Part shown: piece by piece, positions 54,294 through 64,000 of the stretch
Position numbering within the stretch: the first letter of the stretch is position 1
Layout: each line of letters opens with the position of its first letter
Assembly (NCBI GenBank): GCA_000467715.1
Contig: AJFK01000165.1
Coordinates: 124,001-188,000 of the forward strand
DNA: 64,000 nucleotides
Direction of reading: 5' to 3'
Source: Hysterium pulicare CBS 123377
Taxonomy: Eukaryota > Ascomycota > Dothideomycetes > Hysteriales > Hysteriaceae
Notes under the pieces: generated by a model
What the model was told of the DNA's origin: nothing
What the model saw: the letters and a program-made list of their open reading frames with translations, nothing else
Databases searched by the model: none
Position numbers and translations under genes: made by a program

Positions 54294-57200
54294 TTACAAG
54301 GTGTCGGTTGTACCCTTCAACGTTAATTAGTACTGAACTAGAAAATTGGAGACGTGAAACACTTACAAACAAGTACATCAATTCCCTGACGCCTAGCCTG
54401 GCGATCGTCTTTCCCGCCCGTTCATCCAAAGCCGTTGTAATCAATTCACGCTTTTTGTCTTGCAGCGCGATAATGCGGTCTTCGACCGTCTTGGGAACGA
54501 GAATACGATGAACGGTGACCTCTCGCTTCTGCATCATGCGATGGGCTCGATCAACAGCCTGATCCTCAATGAAGGGGTTCCAGAAAGGATCAAGAATGAT
54601 GACTTGAGAAGCCTTGTTCAGGTTGAGCCCGGCGTTACCGGCCTTGAGAGACACGAGCATCAACTTGCAGTTGGGATTCTCCATGAAGTCGTTAACAGCA
54701 TCAACGCGGTCATTCGATCTCATGCTACCGTCGTATCGATGATAACGGAAGGTGCTACCATGAAGAGGGACCTCAAGCAAGTCGAGGAGAGAAGTCCACT
54801 GGCTGAAGACAAGGATTTTTTCGGTAGGGTCGTTCTCGTGAATCTTATTAATGAGTTCCATGGTCTTTTCAATCTTGGCACTTGTCTGCCAATTGCGACG
54901 CAGGCGGCGAAGATACTTCTGTTTCGCGGCTACATTGCGGAGAGACTCTTTCTTCAGCTGTGCGAGAGTCTTTTTCGGTTTTGCAGGAGCCTTTCCTTTG
55001 CCTTTGCCGTTGACTTTGGTCTTCTTCTTCCTTACCGGGGCAGGATCCGCAGGACCTTCAAATGCGTCACTCTCAGAAGTGCCTGCATCCTTATCCTCTT
55101 CTTCATCCGGAACAATGAAACCACCCAACGTCTCATCCTCGTCGCCTTCCTCGGATTCCTCATCGGAAGAGTCGGCAGAGTCGACATACTGCTCTTCTTC
55201 CTCTTCTTCTTCAATCTCTGACTTCGGCAATTTCTCTGGCATGAAGACCTTGAGAAAATGGTGGTAGTCGGTGATTTTCTTAGGATGGACTTCGCCGCGA
55301 CAGTTGGGACACTTCGCTCTAGCGCCCTCATTACCATTTTGGATGCCTTGCGTTGGGTCAACGAGCTTCAAGAAGCACTCGGCGCAAGTATTGTGTCCAC
55401 AAGGAATGAAAATGGTGGGATTTTCTACTCCATCATAGCAGATCGGGCACTCGAACCCTTCCTCCTCCTTAAGACGACCGACAACTTCCTCATTCAATTG
55501 CTTTGCCAGGTCTAGTAGCGTATCTTCAGGAATCCCCTCTGTTGCTGCGTCTACGCCCAAATCTTTGATCAAATGTGGATGGCAGCAAGCCTGGCGCAAT
55601 CGTAACAAAAGCAGGAGAATGTTGGCGTAATGATTGGTCACCGTACCGGCCTTAAGATACTTGTTGAATTGCAGAACTGACTTGCCTTCCATCGCAGTGT
55701 AAAGAGCTTGTTCATCTTCGCTAAATGCAACATGCTGTTGCTCGACATGCTTTGGTGGAATGGTGATAATTGGCTTGTTGTCGATGAGTGAAGTCTTCGT
55801 ACGGCGAAGAAGAATAGCCCTGAGCAGGCCTTGAAGTTTCTTCATTGCATTTTTTCTGACATGGTCATGATTTGACTTGATTGGTTTGCTGAAGTCGAAG
55901 CTGAACTTTTGCCAGTCGTTGTACGGCTTGATCCGCAAGAATTGGAGCAATGAGTACAGCTCATCCACCGAGTTCATCATTGGCGTTCCAGTCATACAAA
56001 ATCGATAAATCGCCTGTAATTCGCAAGCTGCCTTTGAGTTGAGTGTGGCCTTATTCTTGATGCATTGGGCCTCATCAACGATGATTCGATACCATTTACA
56101 CTCCTCACCCAGTAATCCGAGCGGATCCCTTCCTAATGGGCGTGGGACGAGATTTCCATGTTCGTCAGGTCTTGTTTCATACTTCCTCTTGTGCTCCGCT
56201 GCAACGGTGCCGAAAGTCGTCAAAACGACATCATACTTGCGAAGTGTACTGAAGGAACGCTTGGTGCCAGACCCGTGGTATATGTGCACTTTCAGAGCCT
56301 CGTTGTCTTTGACTTTGTTCTTTATCTCTTGCTGCCACTGGCGCATCAATGCAACTGGAGCGATGATGAGCGTGGTCTTACGCAGAGGATCTTCTGAGGG
56401 TCGAGACAAGATAAGTGCAAGAGCTTGGACGGTCTTACCAAGACCCATGTCGTCCGCGAGTATGCCACCTTTGTTGGCTCCCTCTTCCATCCTTCTGAGC
56501 CATGCTAGACCCAGTTTCTGATGCTCCATCAATGGCATACTCATAGCACTAGGAGTTTGTTCCCTGTCCTCTGGGGGTATATCCTCGTCCGGACGGATAT
56601 TTTCAATCAAAGCGTTGTAGTCCTGAGTATTTCTCAAGCTTGGCACATCACCACCATAGCCACCCGCTAAGCTGTTTAACTGAGGCGCGTTTTTTGGGAA
56701 CGTTGAATCAGTTGACTCATTGAAGGCCGGAAGACCAGGAATGGGAAATTGTCCAGGACCACTCGGGGCCGGGGTGACCAGAAATTGAGCCAGTTCATCT
56801 TGGGACATAAAGGGATTGGTGAACGGGTTGGAGACGTGCTGTTCGTGATCCGTCGCAAAATCGCCGTCAAGAGTCGAATCTCCTACGTGACCATTCATGA
56901 CAGACATCGGAAGATACTGTCCGAAGGTGGGTCCGTTGTCCGTTTGCTGCCCCGTGTAGGCTAGATCAAGATCACCGAATGGGTCAGTGGGGAAAGCACC
57001 GGGTATGTTGTTAGATGTTGTTACAGTAGAGAAGTTTGCGGGTTGTGCAGCATAGTTCGAAAAGCCCGTGGTCGTGTCGTTCCCATCGTTACTAAATGTC
57101 TCTGATGAATCGTCTCCTGTCAAGTCAATGATGTGGCTCTGACCAGATCCTTGTGCTGAGGCAATCTTGGGCGGGAAATTGGCTGCTGCGTTCGGGAAAG

Positions 57201-58104
57201 AACCCGTGAAAGCTGGAACACCAAACTTGGGGTTACTGGTATTCGATTGCTGATTGAATGGAGATGCCAGATCATTCTGAAAGGCCAGGTCAAACCCAGT
57301 TTGAGTAGTCATCGGTTGCATAGAGCCATTCCGTGGTGAAGGCTCGCCATGGACGCTGACATCTCCGAAAGACCAAGCAGGAGTGTCGTTGAATTGTGGA
57401 ACAGGAGGTCTTGTCGGAAGTTGAGTTTGCAAGGGTGCGTATCCTGGATTCTCCACATGCTGTGGAGTGGCGAGGCCACTAGGTTGCAGCATTTGAAATG
57501 GCCTCATCCAAGGCCGTTGCGTATCTAAAGTTGCCTGGAGAGTATTGTATGGTGCTGTTTCAGCTTCATATCCAGGTGGCTCTTCCCATTGTTCAAAGGA
57601 ATTCATCGATGAAGGCGTGGTGGGCTGGGTCATTCCTGGGCTCACTCGCTTTCGCTCTGAATGGTCCATGCCAGCATGGTTGTGCGAGAGCGTTATGCTA
57701 CGCTTTCTGCAGTTTGATGGCGCTTCGTATGGAGATGACAATGCAGAGTCTGCACCTGAGCCTTGGAGTGACGAGGCTGAGCTCCCATTGAAGTCTGGAG
57801 AGGCTACACCATCGGGAACTGCGGAAAGCCCCGAGCCATTGCCTGGTATTCGTCCATATTCGTCCATGCCATGGTATTGTACATTGAAGTGTTCGGGCCC
57901 TCCACTCGGCTGCGCCGTGGCCTCTGCAGCATCTAGCCGTCGTGCCAGGTCGTCTAGTAAGCTCTGATGGTGTGCCTGTTCGTACTCGTAGCTGCCTGAC
58001 GACTGGTCGGCAGTTTCCATGAGGAGAGTGATGAAGTGTATCTCTTGTGAAAGTTCCTGCACGGTTGGGTTTGGAGGGAGGTCCGGAAGATATAGGTTCG
58101 CCAT
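54294..58104 (-). CDS. ULS1: Uls1/Ris1-type SWI/SNF2 ATPase with RING finger
   Basis: Exon 54367-58104 plus a small last exon 54294-54314 give 1252 aa ending ELMYLFGTTDTL; without that splice the frame would run 50 odd residues further. The first 500 residues are disordered and contain HIIDLTGDDSSE (about 321-332), a classic SUMO-interacting motif. The SNF2 domain has Walker A DDMGLGKT (about 548), the DEAQ box (VDEAQCIKNK, about 673) and the C-lobe blocks SQWTSLLDLL and AGNAGLNLN with DRAHRM. A C3HC4 RING (CPICYDGVENP, CGHNTCAEC, CPNCRGE, about 883-940) sits between the lobes. This layout is that of Uls1, a SUMO-directed translocase/ubiquitin ligase acting in replication stress and telomere protection. 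Rad5/HLTF is less likely because no HIRAN domain is seen. Confidence 0.9.
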
Positions 58105-59236
58105 GGTGTTCAATAGCCGTCGTACGGCTTAGGTAGGCTGCAGCGAGGCCAGGGCGGTTCAAGGCGGTTCGGGTTGGACTCGTTTGATTTAAAAGGAATG
58201 TGTTTGACCAATTTGAAATAAGTTTGGGGGCACGACTTTGTGATTCGTTGTAGATGAAGTGCCACGATCAGAGATGCGCGGTGCGTTACTCAGAAAGCAG
58301 AGGAAGGCGCGGTTGTTACAAACGAGAAAGAGAGGAGGGAATTAGGCGGATGAAATCGAGGAAGCAAAAGGAAATAAGAAAAGACATGGGCGCGGGCGCG
58401 TTGCCCTTATCATGAAGTTGGGCGAAGATGTGAATTCGAGAAGGCTTGTGAATCGAGGTGCGGTTGTTCAGGTGTTGAAAACTACGCCACTATCGACATG
58501 TCGCATTTTCGACTTCACTCTTCACCGGAAAAGGCCCCATCTGCCTATACGCGCCAATAAGAGCGAGAGGAAGCTTAAGGCGTGAGTGGATATATATAAA
58601 CGTATTGGATCGGGTCTTTGCATGGCATATCGCCTTGCAGCCTGGTGAGTGGGTTGCGAACAACGTGTTGGTAGCCGAACCGGAAAGTTTCACGACATAG
58701 AAAAGTCTATCCGACAATGCACCACGCCACACTTGAGACTGTTCCGCCGAACAGATCGTTGAGTCATACTTCGTAATTCCTACAATTCCTCCCTTCAAAC
58801 CTAGCTCACCAAAGTCCTTTGCAGTTAATCGAAGTAACAAGTCAAATACAAGGTGATGAAGCTTCCGAAAATTCCGACACGCCGCATCACACTGAGAAGC
58901 AAACCCCGGAACCAAACGACCCCTTATGCAGTCGAGAACAAGATCCTGCTAAACACATGCTCTCCTGCTTAAAAAGCTATGAGCCCTAGAATTCTGAACT
59001 TGAGTAACCTCAACGCCTGGAAATGGAATCAACATGGTTGCACTGCTGCACACCCTTGTGGATGCGGCCCCAAAAGCACTCCGTACGCGCCCACCCACGG
59101 TTGGGGATCCCACAAAATCAAAAATAAGACGAGAAACCACGGTTGCTTCTTCCATCATCTGTTCAGGCTGTAGCAACTACCAGCAGCGCCAAGCATCATA
59201 ACTTTACTGGGTATTGAATAGCCTTATAGAACTGGC
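58105..59236. other. spacer between ULS1 and NIK1
   Basis: The 1.13 kb holds the ULS1 promoter and the NIK1 3' end. The minus frame 58490-58915 has no motif. No repeat is seen. Confidence 0.45.
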
Positions 59237-62200
59237 TCAACTGCTATGCGATCTAAGGAGAAGCTAAAGATCGTGTTAGCATGACTTCCATTTCAACACA
59301 AATAGTATAACTCACTCTATCGACAGGGTCGGATTGGTCAGCTGTAAGCAGCGAAGGACTCTCAGCCGCGTTACCTCTCTCAGTAAAACCTCGGGCCTCC
59401 AAGTGCGGCCTTCTAGGACTTCTAGGCGTACCCTTAGGAGTTATGTTGGGAGTGTCTGGTGTCATTTGAATGTCAGGCGTTTTCAGGGGCCGCTGGTCAT
59501 TGTTGTGCTCCAAAAGCGCGCCACCAAGAGTGGCACACCTTAGGATTGTTTGTATCAATTGATTCTGTTTGAGGGGTTTCGACAGATAGTCCTAATCCAG
59601 TCAGTATAACGCCAACACAGTAAAGGAAGTGCAACTCACATCCATCTGTGCTGAGAGACACTTCTCGCGGTCACCGACCATAGCGTGGGCGGTCAAAGCA
59701 ATGACAGGCGTTGGTGAAAGACCGTGTTCACGTTCCCACTCGCGGATTTTTGCAGTCGCCTCAAAGCCTCCCTACGCATCATATTAGCGTATGACTTACA
59801 ATTTTTGAGTTGATATCGCTTACCATTACAGGCATTTGCACATCCATAAGAACACAGTCGTATCTCTTTCTCTGGATATGTTGGAGAGCTTCTAGGCCGT
59901 TGTTTGCTACTGTGACAGTATGATGATATTTTTCGAGAATCTTCACAGCCAACCGCTGATTGACGGCGTTGTCCTCCGCCAGAAGAATATTGAAAGACTT
60001 CGAATGGTCAGATATAGATGGCGCCGCTCTGCCATCGAGAGCAGGTATTAAGGCATTTCCTAAGTCTATGGGTAGACACGGGGTCGTCATGTAGCTCGAA
60101 ATGCCATCCTCGAGTGCGGATTTCAGGCTGATGGACACCCGAGGAGTCAACATCACAAGTGGAATGTACTTGAAACGCTCCGCGATTCTGAGTTGCCTGG
60201 CCGTTTTATCGCAATCCACAATGACACAGTCATACGTAGCGCCGGATGGAGTCTTCATATCGTGGACGGGCACTTCCTCGGCAGTATGAACAACGTGGGG
60301 AATCAAGTCAAGTGCTTTGAGGTGCTCAACAATTGATTCGCCACATCCGGTATTTCCCTGGTCGACAAAAAGGACTGTATGCTTGCTGTAAGGATGTAGT
60401 TGCGCCTGGATAGCGCTCAAATCCGGGTTTCCGAGACGGACCGTACAAGTGAAGAAGAACGTGCTGCCTTTGCCGTAATCGGAGGTCACCCACATCTGCC
60501 CACCCATAAGAGTGACTAGACGCTTGGAAATAGACAGTCCCAGACCGGTGCCGCCGAACCTACGGGTAGTAGAACCATCGGCTTGCTGGAAAGTGTCGAA
60601 AATAAGGTTCAGTTTATCTCCGCGAATACCAATACCAGTATCCGAAACAGCGAATTGAAAGACGTATTGATCTGGACCGCAATGCCGGCCGCCAGCCATA
60701 GCAATCGCAACTTTCACCTCTCCGTGCTCGGTAAACTTGATTGCGTTACCCACGAGGTTAAGGATAATCTGCCTCAACCTGAAGGAGTCGCCAACGACGT
60801 AGTCAGGGACAGAGCAGTCAACTTCATACGCTAAGTTTAGTTTTCTCTCGTTTGCTCTAGACGCCAGCGATTTGAGAGCATTGAAAATTGTTCCACGGAG
60901 CGAGAATGGTATCTCTTCCATAACCATCCTATTTGCTTCGATCTTGCTGATGTCCAGGATATCGTCGATGATTGTGAGAAGTTGACCAGCCAAGTTGTGG
61001 ACGATTGTAAGCATCTCTCGTTGCGAGTGCGTAAGGTCGGTGTCAAGGGTGAGTTGAGTCATTCCGATAATACCATTCATGGGCGTTCGGATTTCGTGGG
61101 ACATGTTCGCGAGAAATTCGGATTTCGTCTTATTAGCAAGTTCGGCTGCCTCCCTTGCGGCTGTGTTTCTTTGAATACTCTCGCGGAGACTTGACACCAT
61201 CTGATTGATTTTTCTCTTTAGCTCGTCCATTTCTCCAGACGCCTCAACGGTAATCTGCGTGAATTTGCCTTCCATAGCCGCATTGGTAATGTCTCCGAAT
61301 GCTCGAACTTGTGATGTGAGGTTCTGAGCCATGGTGTTGACATCGGTCGTGATCTCTTTCCAGCGTCCGTCGATGTATCGCACATCGGCTTGACCGCCCA
61401 TCTTTCCGTCGACACCTACATCTCGGGCTACGCGTTTGACGGCAAGTGACCAGTCATCTAGACGGATAACCATGTCGTTGATGGTATCTTTCAAAAGTCG
61501 AATCTCGCCTTCTGCGTCCACATGAACTCTGCGCGACATATCACCCTTGGCAATAGCCTGTGTGACCTCCGATATACTGCGTACTTGCAATGTGAGGTTT
61601 TGAGCCATTGTGTTGACGTTATCCGTGAGGTCTTTCCATTTGCCCTCCACGTTCTCTACTTCAGCCTGACCACCCAAGATACCGTCTGTGCCGACTTCGC
61701 GGGCGACCTTGCTGACTTCTTGGGCGAATGTGTTCAGCCGGTCCACCATAGTGTTGATGGTGATCTTGAGAGACAAGATCTCGCCTTGAACTTCAGCGTT
61801 GACTTTCTTGCTTAGGTCGCCTCTTGCTACCGCAGTTGTGACCTCGGCGATTTCGCGCACCTGAGTCGTCAGGTTCATCGCCATGCCGTTCACATTCTCG
61901 GTCAGATCTTTCCAGGTACCCTCAACACCATGTACCGTTGCTTGTCCACCTAGTCTGCCTTCCGAGCCGACCTCGCGGGCGATCTTGGTCACTTCGTGCG
62001 CAAATTGCTGGAGTTGATCCACCATCTGGTTTATTGTTCGCTTCAGGTCTAGGATTTCGCCTTTACACTCGGCCTCGACTTTTCGAGTTAAGTTTCCTTG
62101 AGCGACTGCCGTTGTTACTTGAGCAATATCTCTGACTTGAGTAGTCAAATTCTTAGCCATTGCGTTCACGTTCATGGTCAGTGTATTCCACATCCCTTGC

Positions 62201-63387
62201 ACGCCGTCGATCTGTGCTTGTCCGCCCAGAATACCTTCAGTGCCGACATCGCGAGCTACTCTACTTACCTCCTCTGCAAAGGAGCGCAATTGGTCAACCA
62301 TGGTATTTATCGTCTGTTGAAGTTGTAGGATTTCGCCTCGAGCTGGTCGCTCGATCTTCCGGCTCAGATCACCATGGGCTACGGCGGTGGTAACGGTTGC
62401 AATTTCTCGCACTTGGTCTGTGAGATTCTTCGCCATCACGTTGACTGTATCAAATTAGTGGATGTGGCAAAGAGTTCCATGACTGGGAAACATACCGCTG
62501 TCTGTCAAATCTTTCCAAATACCGTCGACACCGGGCAGGTGAGCTTGTCCGCCAAGTCGGCCCTCTGTACCGACTTCCTTCGCAAGGTGTGTTACCTGAC
62601 TGGCAAATTCCTGTAGTTGATCCACCATCTTATTGATCGTGCGCTTGAATGTCGTGATTTCGGGGTCCATCTCTTTGGCATGAATTAGAACTTTCTTGCT
62701 CAGGTCGCCATTAGCGACAGCTGTGACAATGTTCCCAATTTCTCGGAGTGCTTTCTGGAAGGCCAAATTTGCTTGCTGGTGCTTGCCAAGTTCCCTCTTC
62801 AATGCACCAATGTCTTCAATGCCATGTCCAAATGCAATATCCTGATTTCTTAATTGTTTGTTCACCTCTTGACCGAGACTATCGATATGTTCCCGTTGAT
62901 TCTTGATCTGCTCCGCCTGCTTGTTGAGATGGTCGCGGAGGTAGCCAAGTTGCTCTTCGGTGAGAGCTGTCGTGGGTTGTTGCGTCTCGCCGCTGTTGGA
63001 CTCCTTTGAAGATAGCCAATTTGTAACCCATGATGTCCTTTCTTTATTTGATCCACGACGTTCCGATGGGTCTCCATTTTTTGTCACAGGAGGATCGCTC
63101 GGAAACGGGGTGGGAATAGTAGGTTCGCCAGGCGTCATTGGAAACATACGATTATCGACAGCGTTTGCTTTCGCCTCGAGGTATTGAATCCGGGCAGCGA
63201 GAGCAGAGAGCTCCTTCTCGAGTTTTCCCTTGGCTGGGTCGTTCGGCCCAGGAAGGGTAATGGTATTTGCTTTTGCGCCATTCGCAGCGATCTGGCCAGG
63301 GAACGAACTCTCTACAGCAGGATCATGTTGTTTGGCAAGGTTGGAGATAATATCAGCGAGCGCTGCCGTAGTGTCGGTGGTCGACAT
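59237..63387 (-). CDS. NIK1: group III hybrid histidine kinase (NIK1/Os-1 type)
   Basis: Five exons: 62496-63387, 59824-62444, 59640-59771, 59316-59591 and 59237-59263, giving 1315 aa. The last exon has nine codons and ends RSHSS, the usual end of this family. A coiled N-terminus is followed by six HAMP domains (for example [34 protein letters not shown]). Then come the H-box [14 protein letters not shown] (about residue 745), N, G1 and G2 boxes ([25 protein letters not shown]) and a receiver domain with the phospho-acceptor Asp in CVLMDVQMP and Lys in YLSKPLKQ. There are no membrane segments, so it is cytosolic. Members sense osmotic stress upstream of the HOG MAPK cascade and are the target of dicarboximide and phenylpyrrole fungicides. 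Confidence 0.95.
61240..62760 (-). repeat. HAMP-coding tandem repeats of about 276 bp
   Basis: The NIK1 gene repeats a 92-codon unit with the wording VTTAVA-GDLS, INxMVDQL, VAREVG-GxLGGQA and W-DLT-NVNxMA. Five closely related copies lie here, with a sixth degenerate one before the kinase core ([13 protein letters not shown]). The units have diverged at DNA level, so unit loss by recombination is unlikely but possible. Confidence 0.8.
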
Positions 63388-64000
63388 CCCTATTGTAAGG
63401 TTGCTCGTCGTGGCCTATGCGGGCATTGGGACAGCGACAACAAGGACTACGACGGGTTCGGAGAGAAGAGTGCAAGCAAGCCGTCTCGAAAAGGAGTGAA
63501 TGGTAAAAGCGGTGCAGAAGTATCGTCGCGCAGAATAATTCAGCAGGAATAAGGCTTTTGCCAACAAGGGAGCGTGGTCCCCGCGACTCGAGGCTGGGGG
63601 CGGTGGGTCGGCAAGGAAGGCCGAGAACAGGCTTTTGGTCTGCTAAATAAGGAGCAGGTGAAGAACAACAAAGATGACAGCGATCTGTTGAAGAGGACTT
63701 CACGATGAACTGGATAGGAGGTGCAGGAGGGCAGAAGGGGTCTACACTATAGTCAGCGACACGAAAGCCTCCTCCTTGATGAAGCTCGATCGGCGATAAA
63801 ATCTATTACTCGAGAGAGAAAAGCGCCCGCCAACGAGTGACCGGGTTTGACATGCACATGCACCGGCTGCACTTTGAAATGGCCGTCGTACGCGAGAAAT
63901 CATTGAAGAGGGGAACGCCACTTGAGCCGGCCGTCTTTGTCCTTCTCCCGAGGCGTCGACTAGGGCTTCTGAATTGTTTCAACTCCTTTATGTGCTACTC
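63388..64000. other. NIK1 upstream region
   Basis: The 613 bp upstream of the NIK1 start runs to the window edge. Frames here (63353-63703 -, 63184-63552 +) extend from or overlap the gene in other frames and lack motifs. No clear TATA box is seen. Confidence 0.45.

Noticed and set aside
1-64000. CRISPR arrays, rRNA genes, virus-like or LTR elements
   Set aside because: No regular short repeats with spacers, no rRNA-like sequence and no polymerase, capsid or integrase motif were seen on either strand.

Overview
The window is nuclear DNA of a filamentous ascomycete (Pezizomycotina). The evidence is short GT-AG introns (mostly 46 to 70 nt) that restore conserved reading frames, about 2 kb gene spacing on both strands, and typical content: a group III (NIK1/Os-1 type) histidine kinase, a CRH-family cell-wall transglycosylase, a DUR3 urea permease, a HET-domain gene and fungal phosphotransferase-fold kinases. 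A leotiomycete is my guess and is not proven. No rRNA, tRNA, CRISPR or virus-derived element was found.

Layout. 0-0.6 kb: 3' end of RMD5 (GID ubiquitin ligase). 2.9-8.2 kb: a nitrogen-scavenging pair, DUR3 (+) and a concentrative nucleoside transporter (-), tail to tail, both with TGATAAG sites upstream. 9.6-16.8 kb: a cytochrome P450, a multi-spanning membrane protein and an acyltransferase-like gene with an HxxxDG motif. 18.5-26 kb: a secreted/membrane-anchored Ser/Ala/Pro-rich protein, two tandem SprT-like metalloprotease genes, an RRM-like protein and an unknown protein. 27.2-29.1 kb: a decayed HET-domain gene. 30.3-38.7 kb: three unrecognised conserved-looking proteins and a CRH transglycosylase.

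39.7-50.1 kb is the most unusual part. A two-gene unit is repeated three times head to tail with a period near 3.67 kb. In each unit a small Cys/His-rich protein gene (-) and an APH-fold kinase-like gene (+) diverge from a shared 0.5-0.7 kb spacer. The three partner genes keep one intron at the same place, splitting the Cys codon of an HHC motif. All three kinases keep the catalytic residues. The partner in unit A is out of frame. A MITE-like element with about 60 bp inverted ends follows unit C.

51.8-64 kb: an unknown basic protein, the Uls1-type SWI/SNF ATPase with RING finger and SUMO-interacting motif, and the NIK1-type hybrid histidine kinase with six HAMP domains.

Gene models come from reading the sequence by eye. 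Intron borders were checked for phase and family motifs but not against transcripts.
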